Positions 18,567 through 27,807 of a stretch of 64,000 bases of DNA are shown here, one piece after another; the stretch's first letter is position 1; each line of letters opens with the position of its first letter. Source of the stretch: Thomasclavelia spiroformis DSM 1552 (GTDB lineage: Bacteria; Bacillota_I; Bacilli_A; Erysipelotrichales; Coprobacillaceae); the NCBI RefSeq assembly GCF_025149465.1, contig NZ_CP102275.1, positions 496,001 through 560,000 on the forward strand, in the 5' to 3' direction. The notes beneath the pieces were generated by a model, which was not told where the DNA came from, searched no databases, and was given only the letters and a program-made list of their open reading frames with translations. The translations under genes and the position numbers were made by a program.

Positions 18567-18908
18567 ATGCCATTTATTTCATTTACAACTAATCAAAAAT
18601 TTTCACTTAGACAAGAAAATGAAATTGTAAAAAGAACAGGAGCATTAATAACTATTTTACCTGGTAAAAAAGAAGAAAACTTAATGCTTCATATTGAAGA
18701 TAATCAAATTTTATACTTCAGAGGTACAGATGTACCTTGTATGATGATTGAAGTTAAGTTATATAAAAATATAGAATTTGAAGCTAAAAAGAAATTTACT
18801 GAAGAATTAGTAACTATGATTAATAATATAACTGCTATTGAAGCAAAAGATATTTACGTTTCCTTTGATGAATATCCTAATTGGGGAAAACAGGGAACAC
18901 TTGTGTAG
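18567..18908 (+). CDS. MIF-like tautomerase family protein
   Basis: This 113-aa protein starts MPFISFTTN, so after Met removal it exposes the catalytic Pro1 of the tautomerase superfamily. The length, the central YFRGTDVPCMMIEVKLY and the ending IYVSFDEYPNWG resemble macrophage migration inhibitory factor rather than the shorter 4-oxalocrotonate tautomerases. A phenylpyruvate-type tautomerase activity is likely; secretion or host interaction cannot be read from the sequence, since there is no signal peptide. GAGAAAGGAGAATG precedes the start. It is monocistronic with a terminator. Confidence 0.8.
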   Translation: MPFISFTTNQKFSLRQENEIVKRTGALITILPGKKEENLMLHIEDNQILYFRGTDVPCMMIEVKLYKNIEFEAKKKFTEELVTMINNITAIEAKDIYVSFDEYPNWGKQGTLV

Positions 18909-18918
18909 TGAAGTTTAT

Positions 18919-18950
18919 AACCTTAAGTCATAATGATTTGAGGTTTTTTT
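18919..18950 (+). terminator. Terminator of MIF-like gene
   Basis: AACCTTAAGTC pairs with GATTTGAGGTT with minor wobble, followed by TTTTTTT. Confidence 0.65.
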
Positions 18951-19000
18951 ATTGTTTTATAGTAGGTAAAAATATTTTTTAAATTTTTTTAATTTTTCTC

Positions 19001-19029
19001 TTTACATTTGGTAGAATATTGGATATAAT
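19001..19029 (+). promoter_or_regulatory. Promoter of tRNA-His
   Basis: TTTACA (19001-19006), 17 bp, then TATAAT (19024-19029), about 38 bp before the tRNA. Confidence 0.7.
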
Positions 19030-19067
19030 CATTCTTGCGTTGAGGCAAGTAGGCTTAAATAAGATAT

Positions 19068-19144
19068 GGCGGACGTGGTGAAGTGGTTAACACACCAGAT
19101 TGTGGCTCTGGCATGCGTGGGTTCGATTCCCATCGTCCGCCCCA
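19068..19144 (+). tRNA. tRNA-His (GTG)
   Basis: Cloverleaf: acceptor GCGGACG/CGTCCGC with the extra G-1 opposite C73 that is specific to histidine tRNAs. The anticodon stem CCAGA/TCTGG carries loop TTGTGGC (anticodon GTG), the T arm has GTTCGATTC, and CCA is encoded. Confidence 0.95.
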
Positions 19145-19557
19145 ATTTATTTTAATCGAAAAATTCATAGCATACAGCTCACATAAGTTATTGGTTAGAT
19201 CCAATACAAATAAATAAAAATCCAACTCATCAGTTTGATGCGCTGGATATAATTTATCTGTTGATTTACCAATACTTATAAGTTATACTATTAATATAGT
19301 TACTTTAGTAACGATTGATATTACAATTGAGTGTTGGTATGTTATTACTGAACAGTTATATCTAGTACATTTAACTGATTCCTAGAAATTTTCATATTGT
19401 CAGTATGAAATTTCTTATTAAATGAATTTTTATATACTATTATAGCACAGGCGACACTGTATGGCTACATAAATTTTAAAAATTGTAATATTTTCGTCCA
19501 GCATTTATTGCTGGGCGTTTTTATTTTATATAAATATGAGGAATTTATTCCTCTTTA
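19145..19557. other. Intergenic after tRNA-His, with terminator
   Basis: I see no ORF with a ribosome site. CGTCCAGCA (19495-19503) pairs with TGCTGGGCG (19509-19517) and is followed by TTTTT, a + strand terminator that could end the tRNA transcript. I looked for a repeat of the tRNA 3' end as an attachment site and found none. Confidence 0.6.
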
Positions 19558-21155
19558 TCAGTAGAAAATTATTTTTTCTATTCTTTTTGATTGTGGATCA
19601 ACAACTATTTCTTTGAAGTTTTTTGCAGAAATTTCTTTTTATCATCTAATGTAATCATATCGACGTATTTTTCATTAATATTTTTTCTTTTGATAAGGAT
19701 ATTAATGTATTTATACTTTTTATTTTTTCTTCTAGGACGACAGCACATCTGCAGAATTCATTGGTTGTAATTTTTTCATTTATGTAATCGTTTTTTAATT
19801 CAGTAATTTTGTTTTTTATTCTATAGTATTCGCTTTTTATTTTACTTTCTTCATTTTTACTGGTACTGACTGTTTCAAGATACATTACACTATTTTCCAG
19901 TTTTGTTTGTGATATTGTTTGGTTGCAGTTTGAACATTTATAGTAGTAGTATTTTTTACTTTTTCCATGAGAGTGAGTACAGCTCATTTTTTTACTGCAT
20001 TTACAGAAGACAATACCGTCAAACAGATATCTTTTATTATCTTTTAATTTTTTTTGGTAATAAGTTTAGATGCTTCTTTTAAATCTTCGAGTTTTACAAT
20101 AGGTGGAACTATATCGTAATGTACCATATCTTTGTAAATAAAAATGCCTGCGTATTTTTCATCGCGTAGCATTTCTTTTACTGTTTCAACTGTAAATATA
20201 CGTTCATTTTGATGAGTATTTAAGTAATCTCTTATTTTATCAATTCTGTAACGTTTTTTTGCCATTTCAACAGCTTTTATGAACAGTTTGGAATGTTCTT
20301 CATGTATATAAATTTGTTTGTCTATTCCTCTATAATAGCCAAATCTAGCCTTGCCACCACAAGGATATCGTTTTTGATCAAAACATATATGTCGAAGACC
20401 ATCATTAGTTCTTTCTACAATTCTTTCGCGTTCGTACATATTATATGAAGCTTTGATATTAGTACCCATTCGATCACCCGCGGTATTATATCTAAGTTCA
20501 TCATAAACAGATAGAGCTGTTACATTATATTTTTTTGCTAAAGCCAGCATCCAGTTAGTATCTGAAACATCTCTACTTAATCTGGACAGATCATATAAAC
20601 AAAATAAAACTATATTTCTTTTTTTATGTCATTGATTATTTCTTTTACACGTGGTCTGTCTAAAGATTTCCCAGAATAACCGTCATCTACATAAAAAAAT
20701 ATATCGCTCATATCTGATATAATTTCTATTGATTTCAATTTATTAAATATATGTTATTTTTGGGTGTCGATACTTACACCTTTTTTTGTCTGTTTTTCAG
20801 TTGATACCCTTACATATCCGGCTATTTTATATGCATTTTTAATGAAGATATTTATACCCTGTTGTTTTAGTTGGTTTACAATCATTAGTGCATAGATCTG
20901 ATCGCTATCGATTACTTTTAAATCCAGTATATACAGTTCTTTTATTTCTTCATTACTGAAAAAATTAAGCATATCGTTTACTTTTTTTCTGCGTGTAAAC
21001 TGTTCTGAATTATTTTCTTCAGCAAACTCGGTAATGTTATCATAGCTAATTTTGTTTTTTAATAAAAATTTTTCCATTTCTTTTTTTTGCTCATCTAGAT
21101 CACGTAAAAATGGATTAATGTTATTAATATTAGTATTGATATAAACTGCTTTCAT
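19558..21155 (-). pseudogene. Large serine recombinase with duplicated resolvase-like N-terminus, decayed
   Basis: Pieces in three frames line up as one protein. Residues 1-107 (start 21155) look like a resolvase fold without the catalytic Ser and Arg. Then KIAGYVRVSTEKQ starts a normal resolvase domain with the catalytic Ser, broken by a TAA at 20754. YVDDGYSGKSLDRPRVKEI follows in the same frame, then a shift in a poly(A) run near 20613 to the DLSRLSRD region, the Recombinase domain (20044-20550), another shift at A8 near 20050, a zinc-ribbon (CKCSKKMSC ... YKCSNC), and two more shifts before the end near 19558. At least four lesions make it inactive. It is probably the integrase relic of the neighbouring accessory island. 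Confidence 0.8.
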
Positions 21156-21414
21156 TTTATCTACCTCTTTCTATATATTATTGCTGTTTTAGCAACAGGA
21201 GCTATTTTAGTATATAGAATTTAGTTGATTCAATATTTGCTTCTTAAAATATAATCATATTTTTATTGATAATAGTCATTTTTTAGCTGGATTGAAAGGT
21301 TATGGTTTTTATTGTAAAATTACTGTATGTATTTATACAGTTATTATATTTTATTTAATGATGAATTAATGATATATCTATATGTAATAATGAATAAGAA
21401 TAGGAGAGGGAAGC

Positions 21415-24400
21415 ATGTCTAAATATTATTTTGAAAAATTAACCCCAATAAATGATGCTGATATAGAAGTATATGAAAAAGCAATAGATTTTGTAATGAG
21501 CGATACAGATATAAAAAATATTGCTATTTCAGGGGCGTATGGTTCAGGAAAAAGTAGTCTTTTGGAGTCATATAAAATTAAGCATGAAGAATTAAAGTTT
21601 TTATTTATTTCTTTATCACATTTTGAAACATTAAATAGCGATAATGCCGATAGGGAAAGCAAAATTAAAGAATCTATTTTAGAAGGGAAAATATTAAATC
21701 AATTAATACATCAAATATCACCTGATAAGATTAAACAAACAAATTTTCGTGTAAAGAAAGAAATCGATAAGAAAAAAAACAGAATAGAAGTGGCAATGAT
21801 TACTATTTTTATTATAATTTTATTTTATATTGTTTTTTTTAAATATTGGGAGAATTTAATAATTAGTATGAATGCAGGTTTAATAAAAAAGTTTTTATCG
21901 CTTACATTAAACTCATATTTTAAATTATTCATTGGAATATTATTGATCATACTGCTGGTTTATTTTGTGAATTTTTTATTAAAGTTACAAAAAAATAGAA
22001 ATTTAATACGGAAACTTAGTTTTCAAGGAAATGAGATAGAAATTTTAGAAGAAAATGAAGATTCATATTTCGATAAATATCTTAACGAAGTTTTGTATTT
22101 ATTTGAAAATGCAGATACAGACATTATTGTATTCGAAGATATGGATAGATTTGATGCCGATAGAATTTTTGAACGATTAAGAGAAGTTAATACACTAGTA
22201 AATAAATCATTTGTAAAAGAAAATAAAGAAAAAGTACTAAGATTTTTTTATTTACTAAGGGATGATATTTTTATTTCAAAAGATAGGACAAAATTTTTTG
22301 ATTTCATCATACCTGTAATACCGGTAATTGATAGCTCAAATTCATATAATATTTTTATATCTCAATTAAAGAAAAATGATTTATTTGATAAATTTGATGA
22401 GCATTTTTTACAAAATTTGTCACTATATGTTGATGATATGAGATTGTTAAAAAATATATGTAATGAATTTTTAATCTATTATTACAGATTAAATACAACA
22501 GACATTAAATATAATAAAATGATGGCAATGATTACGTATAAAAATTTATTTCCAAAAGATTTTAGTGAATTACAGTTAAATCAAGGATTTGTATATTCGT
22601 TATTTGCTCATAAGAATGATTTTATTAATGAACAAAAAGAAAATATTAAGTCGCAAATAATTGAGAAAAATAAAAAAATTGAATACATAAAAAAAGAAAA
22701 CTTAGAATCTGTTGAAGAATTGAAAATTATATTAGACAGTAAGAGAAGTAAGCTTAGTAGAATGTATTATCCTGAAAGACAAAAGGCAGAAAATGAACTA
22801 ACTGAATGGGAAAAAACAGAATATATTAATAGAAAAGAAGCAATTGAAAATAGATCCCAAAATAAGATTAAGGATATTGAATTGGAAATAAATTCATTAG
22901 AAAAAGAAATTTCTAAGATAAATGAATATACATTACAAGAAATAATTACAAGGGATAATATTGATGAGATTTTTAGCATTACTGATATAAATGAAATTGG
23001 TGAAGTTCAAAATTTTAATGAGGTAAAGGCTAATACATATTTTAACTTATTAAAATATGTAATTAGAGAAGGATATATTGATGAAACGTATCCGGATTAT
23101 ATGACATATTTTTATGAAGAAGGGTTGAGTAGAACAGATAAATTATTTTTACAAAGTGTAACTGATAAAATTGCAAAAGATCCTGCTTATAAATTGTGTG
23201 CACCTCAAAAAGTATTTGCGCGTTTACGTATTCGAGATTTTGAGGAGAAAGAAATTTTGAATTTTTCATTAATTGATTATGTATTAAATAATCAAATTGA
23301 TTCGAATCAATTATCTCATTTTATATCATATATACAAAACACAAAAAAATTTGATTTTGTTTTTAAATATATTGATGTAACATCTAATTTACCATTATTA
23401 ATTGAGACATTGAATAGAATGTGGCCAAGTTTTTTTAAAGAAATTTCAATAAATGAAAACTACATCAGTAGTGATAAATTAAAAAAATATTCACTTCTTT
23501 CATTATATTATTCTGAAGACCAGGATATTAAAAATATGAACATAGATAACTGCTTATGTAATTATATTTCTAATAATAGATATTATTTAAATATTGATAA
23601 CCCAGATAATACCAAATTAATTTTAAAATTCAAATTATTAGGGGTAAGTTTTACTACAATTGATTTTGAAACTGCTAATAATGATTTATTTAATGAAGTA
23701 TATTCTAATTCTCTTTATACCTTAAATTTTGAAAATATAGAATTAATGTTGAAAAAAATTTATGGAGTTTCATCTGAAGAAAATATTATTCATAAAAATT
23801 TTTCTTTAATTAGGCAATATTTGAATTCACCTTTATATTGCATGATCAGAAAGAATATAAATGAATATACGAAAATTATTTTAGAATATTGTAATGGAGA
23901 ACTTACTGATGATGAAAATTCTGCTATTGAAATATTGAATACTGAGGATATTGATATAGATAGTAAAAAAGATTATATTAGCCAGTATAAAAATATTATT
24001 TCCAAAATTAAAAAAATTGAAGAAAAAGAGATATGGGATGATTTGTTAAAAAATAGGGTAATCGATTATTCTGAATATAATTTAATGGATTATTTTCTAG
24101 AAAAAGGTTTAAATTCATCTCTTATAAATTATATTAATTCTAATGATAAAAATATAGATTTTAGTAGCATCAGCAAGGAATACGAAAATGAAAATTTTGA
24201 GAAATTTTTTGAAAATATTATTATTGCTAATGAACTTAACGATTCAAAGTATGAACAAATCATTAAATCGTTGAATTTTTATTATGAAAAATTTAACATA
24301 TTAGAAATAGAGCGTAATAAAATTTTAATTCTTATAAATGAAAAAATAATTAGAATGAATCCTGAAACATTAATATTTCTAAGAAATAATTATCCAGACA

Positions 24401-25044
24401 CGGTATTATATTTTATTAGGAAGAATATTGATATTTATGAAGAAATCATGAATGATGATTTATTTTTATATGACGAGCTTATTGAAATTTTAACATGGGA
24501 TATTGACGATAGTATAAAATTATTTTTACTAAAATTTTCTAATGAATCTATTTCAATTTTAAAAAAGAATTATTCAACTGATATAAAACAATATATACTA
24601 AAGAATAATCTTGATGATCAGGATATGTATACTTTGTTTGAAGAGTATGATAATTTAGAATCTAGTATTAAATCATTTGTTTTAAAATATGCATTATATC
24701 AAACTGATACTATTATAGAAAACTTCCAAAATGTTTCTTATCAGTTAAAAATTGAATTACTTAAATCTTCGGCATTAGGTTATGAAGAAAAGTTTAATAT
24801 ATTGAAAACTATGTTATTAACATCAGATAAGGAAAATGCAATAAAACTTCTTTGTATTCTTGATTTAAAAGATTATATAAAAATTTTAAATACTAACGAA
24901 AGGCCTAGATTTAAAATTGATTTGCAAAATCAAGAATTGTTAGATTTGTTTGTATCAAAGGGGTGGTTATATGATTATCAAGAGGATTTACAGAAAGAGG
25001 GATATTACAAAATACGCAGACATGCTCCAAAGAAAAAAAATTAA
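21415..25044 (+). CDS. YobI-like membrane-spanning P-loop NTPase
   Basis: This 1209-aa protein has Walker A GAYGSGKS (residues 40-47). Two membrane helices (about 125-145 and 168-188) lie between Walker A and Walker B, and Walker B is IIVFEDMDRFD (237-247). The arrangement is that of YobI-type and KAP-type NTPases. A coiled coil follows (about 405-510), then about 700 residues of helical, repeat-like sequence that could be a sensor. It has an AGGAGAGGG site before the ATG and stands alone between a recombinase relic and an XRE gene. KAP-like and STAND-like NTPases often act in phage defence or membrane complexes; for this protein that is inference. The very low G+C of the gene suggests transfer. 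Confidence 0.7.
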   Translation: MSKYYFEKLTPINDADIEVYEKAIDFVMSDTDIKNIAISGAYGSGKSSLLESYKIKHEELKFLFISLSHFETLNSDNADRESKIKESILEGKILNQLIHQISPDKIKQTNFRVKKEIDKKKNRIEVAMITIFIIILFYIVFFKYWENLIISMNAGLIKKFLSLTLNSYFKLFIGILLIILLVYFVNFLLKLQKNRNLIRKLSFQGNEIEILEENEDSYFDKYLNEVLYLFENADTDIIVFEDMDRFDADRIFERLREVNTLVNKSFVKENKEKVLRFFYLLRDDIFISKDRTKFFDFIIPVIPVIDSSNSYNIFISQLKKNDLFDKFDEHFLQNLSLYVDDMRLLKNICNEFLIYYYRLNTTDIKYNKMMAMITYKNLFPKDFSELQLNQGFVYSLFAHKNDFINEQKENIKSQIIEKNKKIEYIKKENLESVEELKIILDSKRSKLSRMYYPERQKAENELTEWEKTEYINRKEAIENRSQNKIKDIELEINSLEKEISKINEYTLQEIITRDNIDEIFSITDINEIGEVQNFNEVKANTYFNLLKYVIREGYIDETYPDYMTYFYEEGLSRTDKLFLQSVTDKIAKDPAYKLCAPQKVFARLRIRDFEEKEILNFSLIDYVLNNQIDSNQLSHFISYIQNTKKFDFVFKYIDVTSNLPLLIETLNRMWPSFFKEISINENYISSDKLKKYSLLSLYYSEDQDIKNMNIDNCLCNYISNNRYYLNIDNPDNTKLILKFKLLGVSFTTIDFETANNDLFNEVYSNSLYTLNFENIELMLKKIYGVSSEENIIHKNFSLIRQYLNSPLYCMIRKNINEYTKIILEYCNGELTDDENSAIEILNTEDIDIDSKKDYISQYKNIISKIKKIEEKEIWDDLLKNRVIDYSEYNLMDYFLEKGLNSSLINYINSNDKNIDFSSISKEYENENFEKFFENIIIANELNDSKYEQIIKSLNFYYEKFNILEIERNKILILINEKIIRMNPETLIFLRNNYPDTVLYFIRKNIDIYEEIMNDDLFLYDELIEILTWDIDDSIKLFLLKFSNESISILKKNYSTDIKQYILKNNLDDQDMYTLFEEYDNLESSIKSFVLKYALYQTDTIIENFQNVSYQLKIELLKSSALGYEEKFNILKTMLLTSDKENAIKLLCILDLKDYIKILNTNERPRFKIDLQNQELLDLFVSKGWLYDYQEDLQKEGYYKIRRHAPKKKN

Positions 25045-25504
25045 TAATTATAGCGCAAGTAAAATACAAAATAGAGTTTCGTAAAGATGTTAAGATAATC
25101 GACATTGTGTACATATTTAAAAATACCGAGGCGATTATCACCCCGGTATAATTGGTAATCAAAATCATGGAGACCCCACATTATTTTAGATTGCCTTTAT
25201 ATTTAACTTTATATATCAATAAATTTGTAGCAATATATATGATGTTACGAATATCACATTAATCTATGTAAATATTTTATGTCGTAAAAATGTTTTCCTA
25301 AATAAATTTATAACTGTATCGTTTACTTTGTTTTATTTATCATTTATTTTTTCTTGTAACTTATGTATGAAACTGAGTATAATTAGTTGAAAAGCCCTAT
25401 TTTAAACCATGTAAAACTATTTTGACAAGGGGAAAAGGGTAATGTCAAAGGCTTTTGACAGACAAACTAGTTATATTCAGATACAATAAGGGGGAAGATT
25501 AAAG
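25045..25504. other. Intergenic with hairpin and upstream region of XRE gene
   Basis: No convincing ORF. ATACCGAGG and the complementary CCCCGGTAT (25124-25151) form a hairpin that on the minus strand is followed by TTTTT, a possible terminator. 25421-25460 holds operator-like repeats, described separately. Confidence 0.55.
25421..25460. promoter_or_regulatory. Three TTTGACA half-sites upstream of XRE gene
   Basis: TTTGACA at 25421-25427, its reverse complement TGTCAAA at 25443-25449, and TTTGACA again at 25454-25460. TTGACA is also a perfect -35 hexamer, so the repeats overlap the likely promoter. Autoregulation by the XRE protein is inferred. Confidence 0.5.
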
Positions 25505-26089
25505 ATGGATATTGGATCACAAATCAAGAAATTTAGGGAACAACAAAATATTTCTCAAGAAGAGCTGGCTCTTAAAATATTTGTTTCAAGACAAACAATT
25601 TCTAACTGGGAAACAAATAAAAGTTGTCCAGATGTTAAAAGTTTAATTACTTTATCTAATATCTTCAATGTGTCTTTAGATGATTTTATAAGAGGAGATA
25701 TAAAGGAGATGAGGGAGATTATAGAAAAATCAACAATTAAAAAGTTTAATGTGATAAGTGTAGTTTTCTTAATTGAATTGATAGTTATAGCCGTGAGTGC
25801 CTATCCTTTATTTAGTATTAAGGGAAATATAGGAATTGTTATCTGGTTATGCTTGTTTGCAATAACGCTATATACGGCAAGTAAGATTGAAAAATTCAAA
25901 AAGAGCTATGACATTCAAACTTATAAAGAAATTCTGGCATTTATTGACGGAAAACAATTAACACATGATGAAACACAACAAGAAATAGGAAAAAGAAATT
26001 ATCAAAAAATCATATTTGCATTCATTGCAGGTGTAGCACTTATTATATGTTTTGTTGTAATTTTTATTTGTCAGCATTTAATAAATTAA
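25505..26089 (+). CDS. XRE-family regulator with C-terminal membrane helices
   Basis: This 194-aa protein has an HTH_3 at residues 5-62 (IKKFREQQNISQEELALKI, SRQTISNWETNKSCPDVKSL, FNVSLDDFIRGD). After a short linker come two close membrane segments (about 85-118) and one near the C-terminus (about 170-190). Membrane-tethered XRE regulators of this layout are common in Firmicutes next to small membrane proteins. The start has AATAAGGGGGAAG upstream, and a 35-codon membrane ORF follows after 15 bp. Confidence 0.85.
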   Translation: MDIGSQIKKFREQQNISQEELALKIFVSRQTISNWETNKSCPDVKSLITLSNIFNVSLDDFIRGDIKEMREIIEKSTIKKFNVISVVFLIELIVIAVSAYPLFSIKGNIGIVIWLCLFAITLYTASKIEKFKKSYDIQTYKEILAFIDGKQLTHDETQQEIGKRNYQKIIFAFIAGVALIICFVVIFICQHLIN

Positions 26090-26104
26090 ATGGGAGGAAA
26101 AATC

Positions 26105-26212
26105 GTGGAATTTTGGCTTATTATGATTGCCTTTATAGTTATGGGAGGAAGTTGTTCATTAGCAGGTACTTGGTGGGATAGAAAGAATAAAAAAGAAGAA
26201 AAGAGACAATAG
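26105..26212 (+). CDS. Small membrane protein, 35 aa
   Basis: GTG start with a strong GGGAGGAAAAATC site, 15 bp after the XRE gene. The product is one hydrophobic helix (FWLIMIAFIVMGGSCSLAG) followed by a charged tail rich in K and E. Likely co-transcribed with the membrane XRE regulator; function unknown. Confidence 0.65.
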   Translation: MEFWLIMIAFIVMGGSCSLAGTWWDRKNKKEEKRQ

Positions 26213-26254
26213 TAAATTCTATTTGCTCTAAAATCAAATAAGGTGGTGGATAAA

Positions 26255-26421
26255 ATGTTCAATTTAGTTTATAAATCAATTGTTGTAGAATGTTCTACTG
26301 GTGTAGAAGATTTAGCAAAAGTTATTGAGAAAAAATCAGAGGAAATGCTGAAAAAGGATATAAATTAGTAACTATGTCTATGATCGGAGCAGATAAAGCT
26401 ATATTAGTATTTAAAATTTAG
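26255..26421 (+). pseudogene. DUF4177-like small protein, frameshifted
   Basis: ATG after AAGGTGGTGG. The first frame (MFNLVYKSIVVECSTGVEDL...IEKKSEE) ends at 26368, but a -1 shift near 26343 continues with AEKGYKLVTMSMIGADKAIL. Together they give the compact DUF4177 fold (N-terminal strand, helix, GYKLV strand, final strand). Probably a one-base deletion. Confidence 0.6.
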
Positions 26422-26465
26422 GGCGCTGATAGATTCTAACAAAATTTAATATCTATATACATAAA

Positions 26466-26494
26466 GCAGTTAGTCCTAGGATTGACTGTTTTTT
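26466..26494 (+). terminator. Terminator after XRE/DUF4177 unit
   Basis: CAGTTAGTC, loop CTAG, GATTGACTG, then six T. Confidence 0.75.
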
Positions 26495-26605
26495 AGTGTT
26501 GTTTTATTATCATATCAAGGCCTGTTCAATCGTGGTAAATTCGTGGTAAAATGAGTGTTTAGATGTACTTCAAAATGCTTGAAAGTATAGTATTTATGCG
26601 AATAA

Positions 26606-27001
26606 TTGAAAATTAGATATAAAATTTTTATTAAATTATTAGAAAAAATAAAAAATCGAGCAATTTTTCCCTTTCCAATAGATGTATCTACACTTTCTAA
26701 TTCAATATTAAAACAAACTGTAGTTCAACTAAATCAGAATTTTTCAAATAGTTTAACTAATGCTTGGATTCCAGAGGACATAGAGGAGTGTTCAGGCGAT
26801 CAAGATTTTCAATGTTATCCAGACCTTGAAGATTCTTATTATGAATTGCTGAGCATAATGATATCATCATGTTATAAATGTGGATTAAAAGATGCGACTA
26901 AAGTATTAGTAGGTGATGTAAATAAAACTCAAAAGTGTGGTTTTAAATTGGAATTAAGCTGTTCATGTAGTTTAACAGAATTTCATAAAGAATATTTTTA
27001 G
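26606..27001 (+). CDS. Uncharacterised Cys-rich protein, 131 aa
   Basis: I do not recognise the family. The frame opens with TTG at 26606 and no strong ribosome site is visible, so the start is uncertain. The C-terminal half is cysteine-rich: CYKCG, KCGF and CSCS, spaced in a way that could bind a metal. No membrane segment. A second unknown ORF follows 15 bp later. Upstream, CGTGGTAAA is directly repeated at 26530 and 26541. Confidence 0.45.
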   Translation: MKIRYKIFIKLLEKIKNRAIFPFPIDVSTLSNSILKQTVVQLNQNFSNSLTNAWIPEDIEECSGDQDFQCYPDLEDSYYELLSIMISSCYKCGLKDATKVLVGDVNKTQKCGFKLELSCSCSLTEFHKEYF

Positions 27002-27016
27002 GTATCTCCCAGTGAT

Positions 27017-27454
27017 TTGTTATCAATAAAGGATAAGCAATTGGTTGAATTGAAAAAAATAGAATTTGAAAAGTGTGATAATCCAAAGCTAAATAGAGGT
27101 GATCATCATGCATCGTTCATGCCTAGAAATGTTCAATTAAAAAAATATAGCGATATACCATATAGTTGTAAAAGCGTATTAAATATATTACAATATTTTG
27201 GACTTAACTGTATTACATTCAAAGAATTTTATAAAAATTCTAGTGAAGTTCAAGGTACAGTAGTTATTTCTACATATAGACAAAATGAAACTAATGATAT
27301 TATTTATGGAAATTTATATTTAAAAAAAGGATTTTACAGTAAAGTTGAATTGGTGTTTCCTCCGGGAGTGGGAAAATGTATTGCATGTTATTGCGACAAA
27401 AAAATAGATTACAAAACAATTCATGAATTGGCAACATCCTTAGCTATAATATAA
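27017..27454 (+). CDS. Uncharacterised protein, 145 aa
   Basis: Not recognised. TTG start with a CCCAGTGATT upstream region and no clear ribosome site; the frame could be part of one gene with the preceding ORF. The C-terminal motif FPPGVGKCIACYCDKKIDY has three cysteines. No signal peptide or membrane helix. Confidence 0.45.
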   Translation: MLSIKDKQLVELKKIEFEKCDNPKLNRGDHHASFMPRNVQLKKYSDIPYSCKSVLNILQYFGLNCITFKEFYKNSSEVQGTVVISTYRQNETNDIIYGNLYLKKGFYSKVELVFPPGVGKCIACYCDKKIDYKTIHELATSLAII

Positions 27455-27694
27455 AAATAAATGAAATGATGATTTTATAACTTTTCATGAAAGGTATAAT
27501 AGTGTATGATGTGGTTAAATTTAAAAAGCTTAAGGTTATAATTTTATATAAATTTATTTTGTGTAGTAGATAAAAAAGGCATGAATTCTATTAAATAGAA
27601 TTCATATTCTGTACTTTTTAGGCACCTTTAATTTAAAGGTGTCCTTATGGTTTTATTTTTACAATATACTCACTGATGAATTCAGTCTTTTATT

Positions 27695-27720
27695 ATATTA
27701 TGGAAATATTTCCATAATAT
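27695..27720. repeat. Perfect 26-bp palindrome
   Basis: ATATTATGGAAAT followed directly by its reverse complement ATTTCCATAATAT. Possible dimeric repressor site. Confidence 0.85.
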
Positions 27721-27738
27721 TTTACTTTCTATAAATTA

Positions 27739-27764
27739 AATAAAAAACCTAGAATCCTAGGTTT
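27739..27764 (-). terminator. Terminator of thioredoxin-like pseudogene
   Basis: On the minus strand AAACCTAG, loop GATT, CTAGGTTT then TTTATTT. It lies after the minus-strand frame ending at 27808. Confidence 0.75.
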
Positions 27765-27807
27765 AAATTTAAAAATATAAAATTATTTCTTTTTTATTTA
27801 TTTAATT

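Larger units (their letters stand above)
27455..27807. other. Intergenic with several hairpins
   Basis: No gene. It holds an 11-bp stem hairpin ATGAATTCTAT/ATAGAATTCAT (27581-27605), a second hairpin CACCTTTAA/TTAAAGGTG (27623-27643), the 26-bp palindrome at 27695-27720, and the minus-strand terminator at 27739-27764. Confidence 0.7.

Noticed and set aside
19068-19144. tRNA-His as integration site of the island
   Set aside because: No second copy of the tRNA 3' end is visible downstream, and serine recombinases do not usually target tRNA genes.
24911-25168. Minus-strand ORF of 85 aa at the end of the NTPase gene
   Set aside because: Mostly antisense to the NTPase, no ribosome site, no domain.
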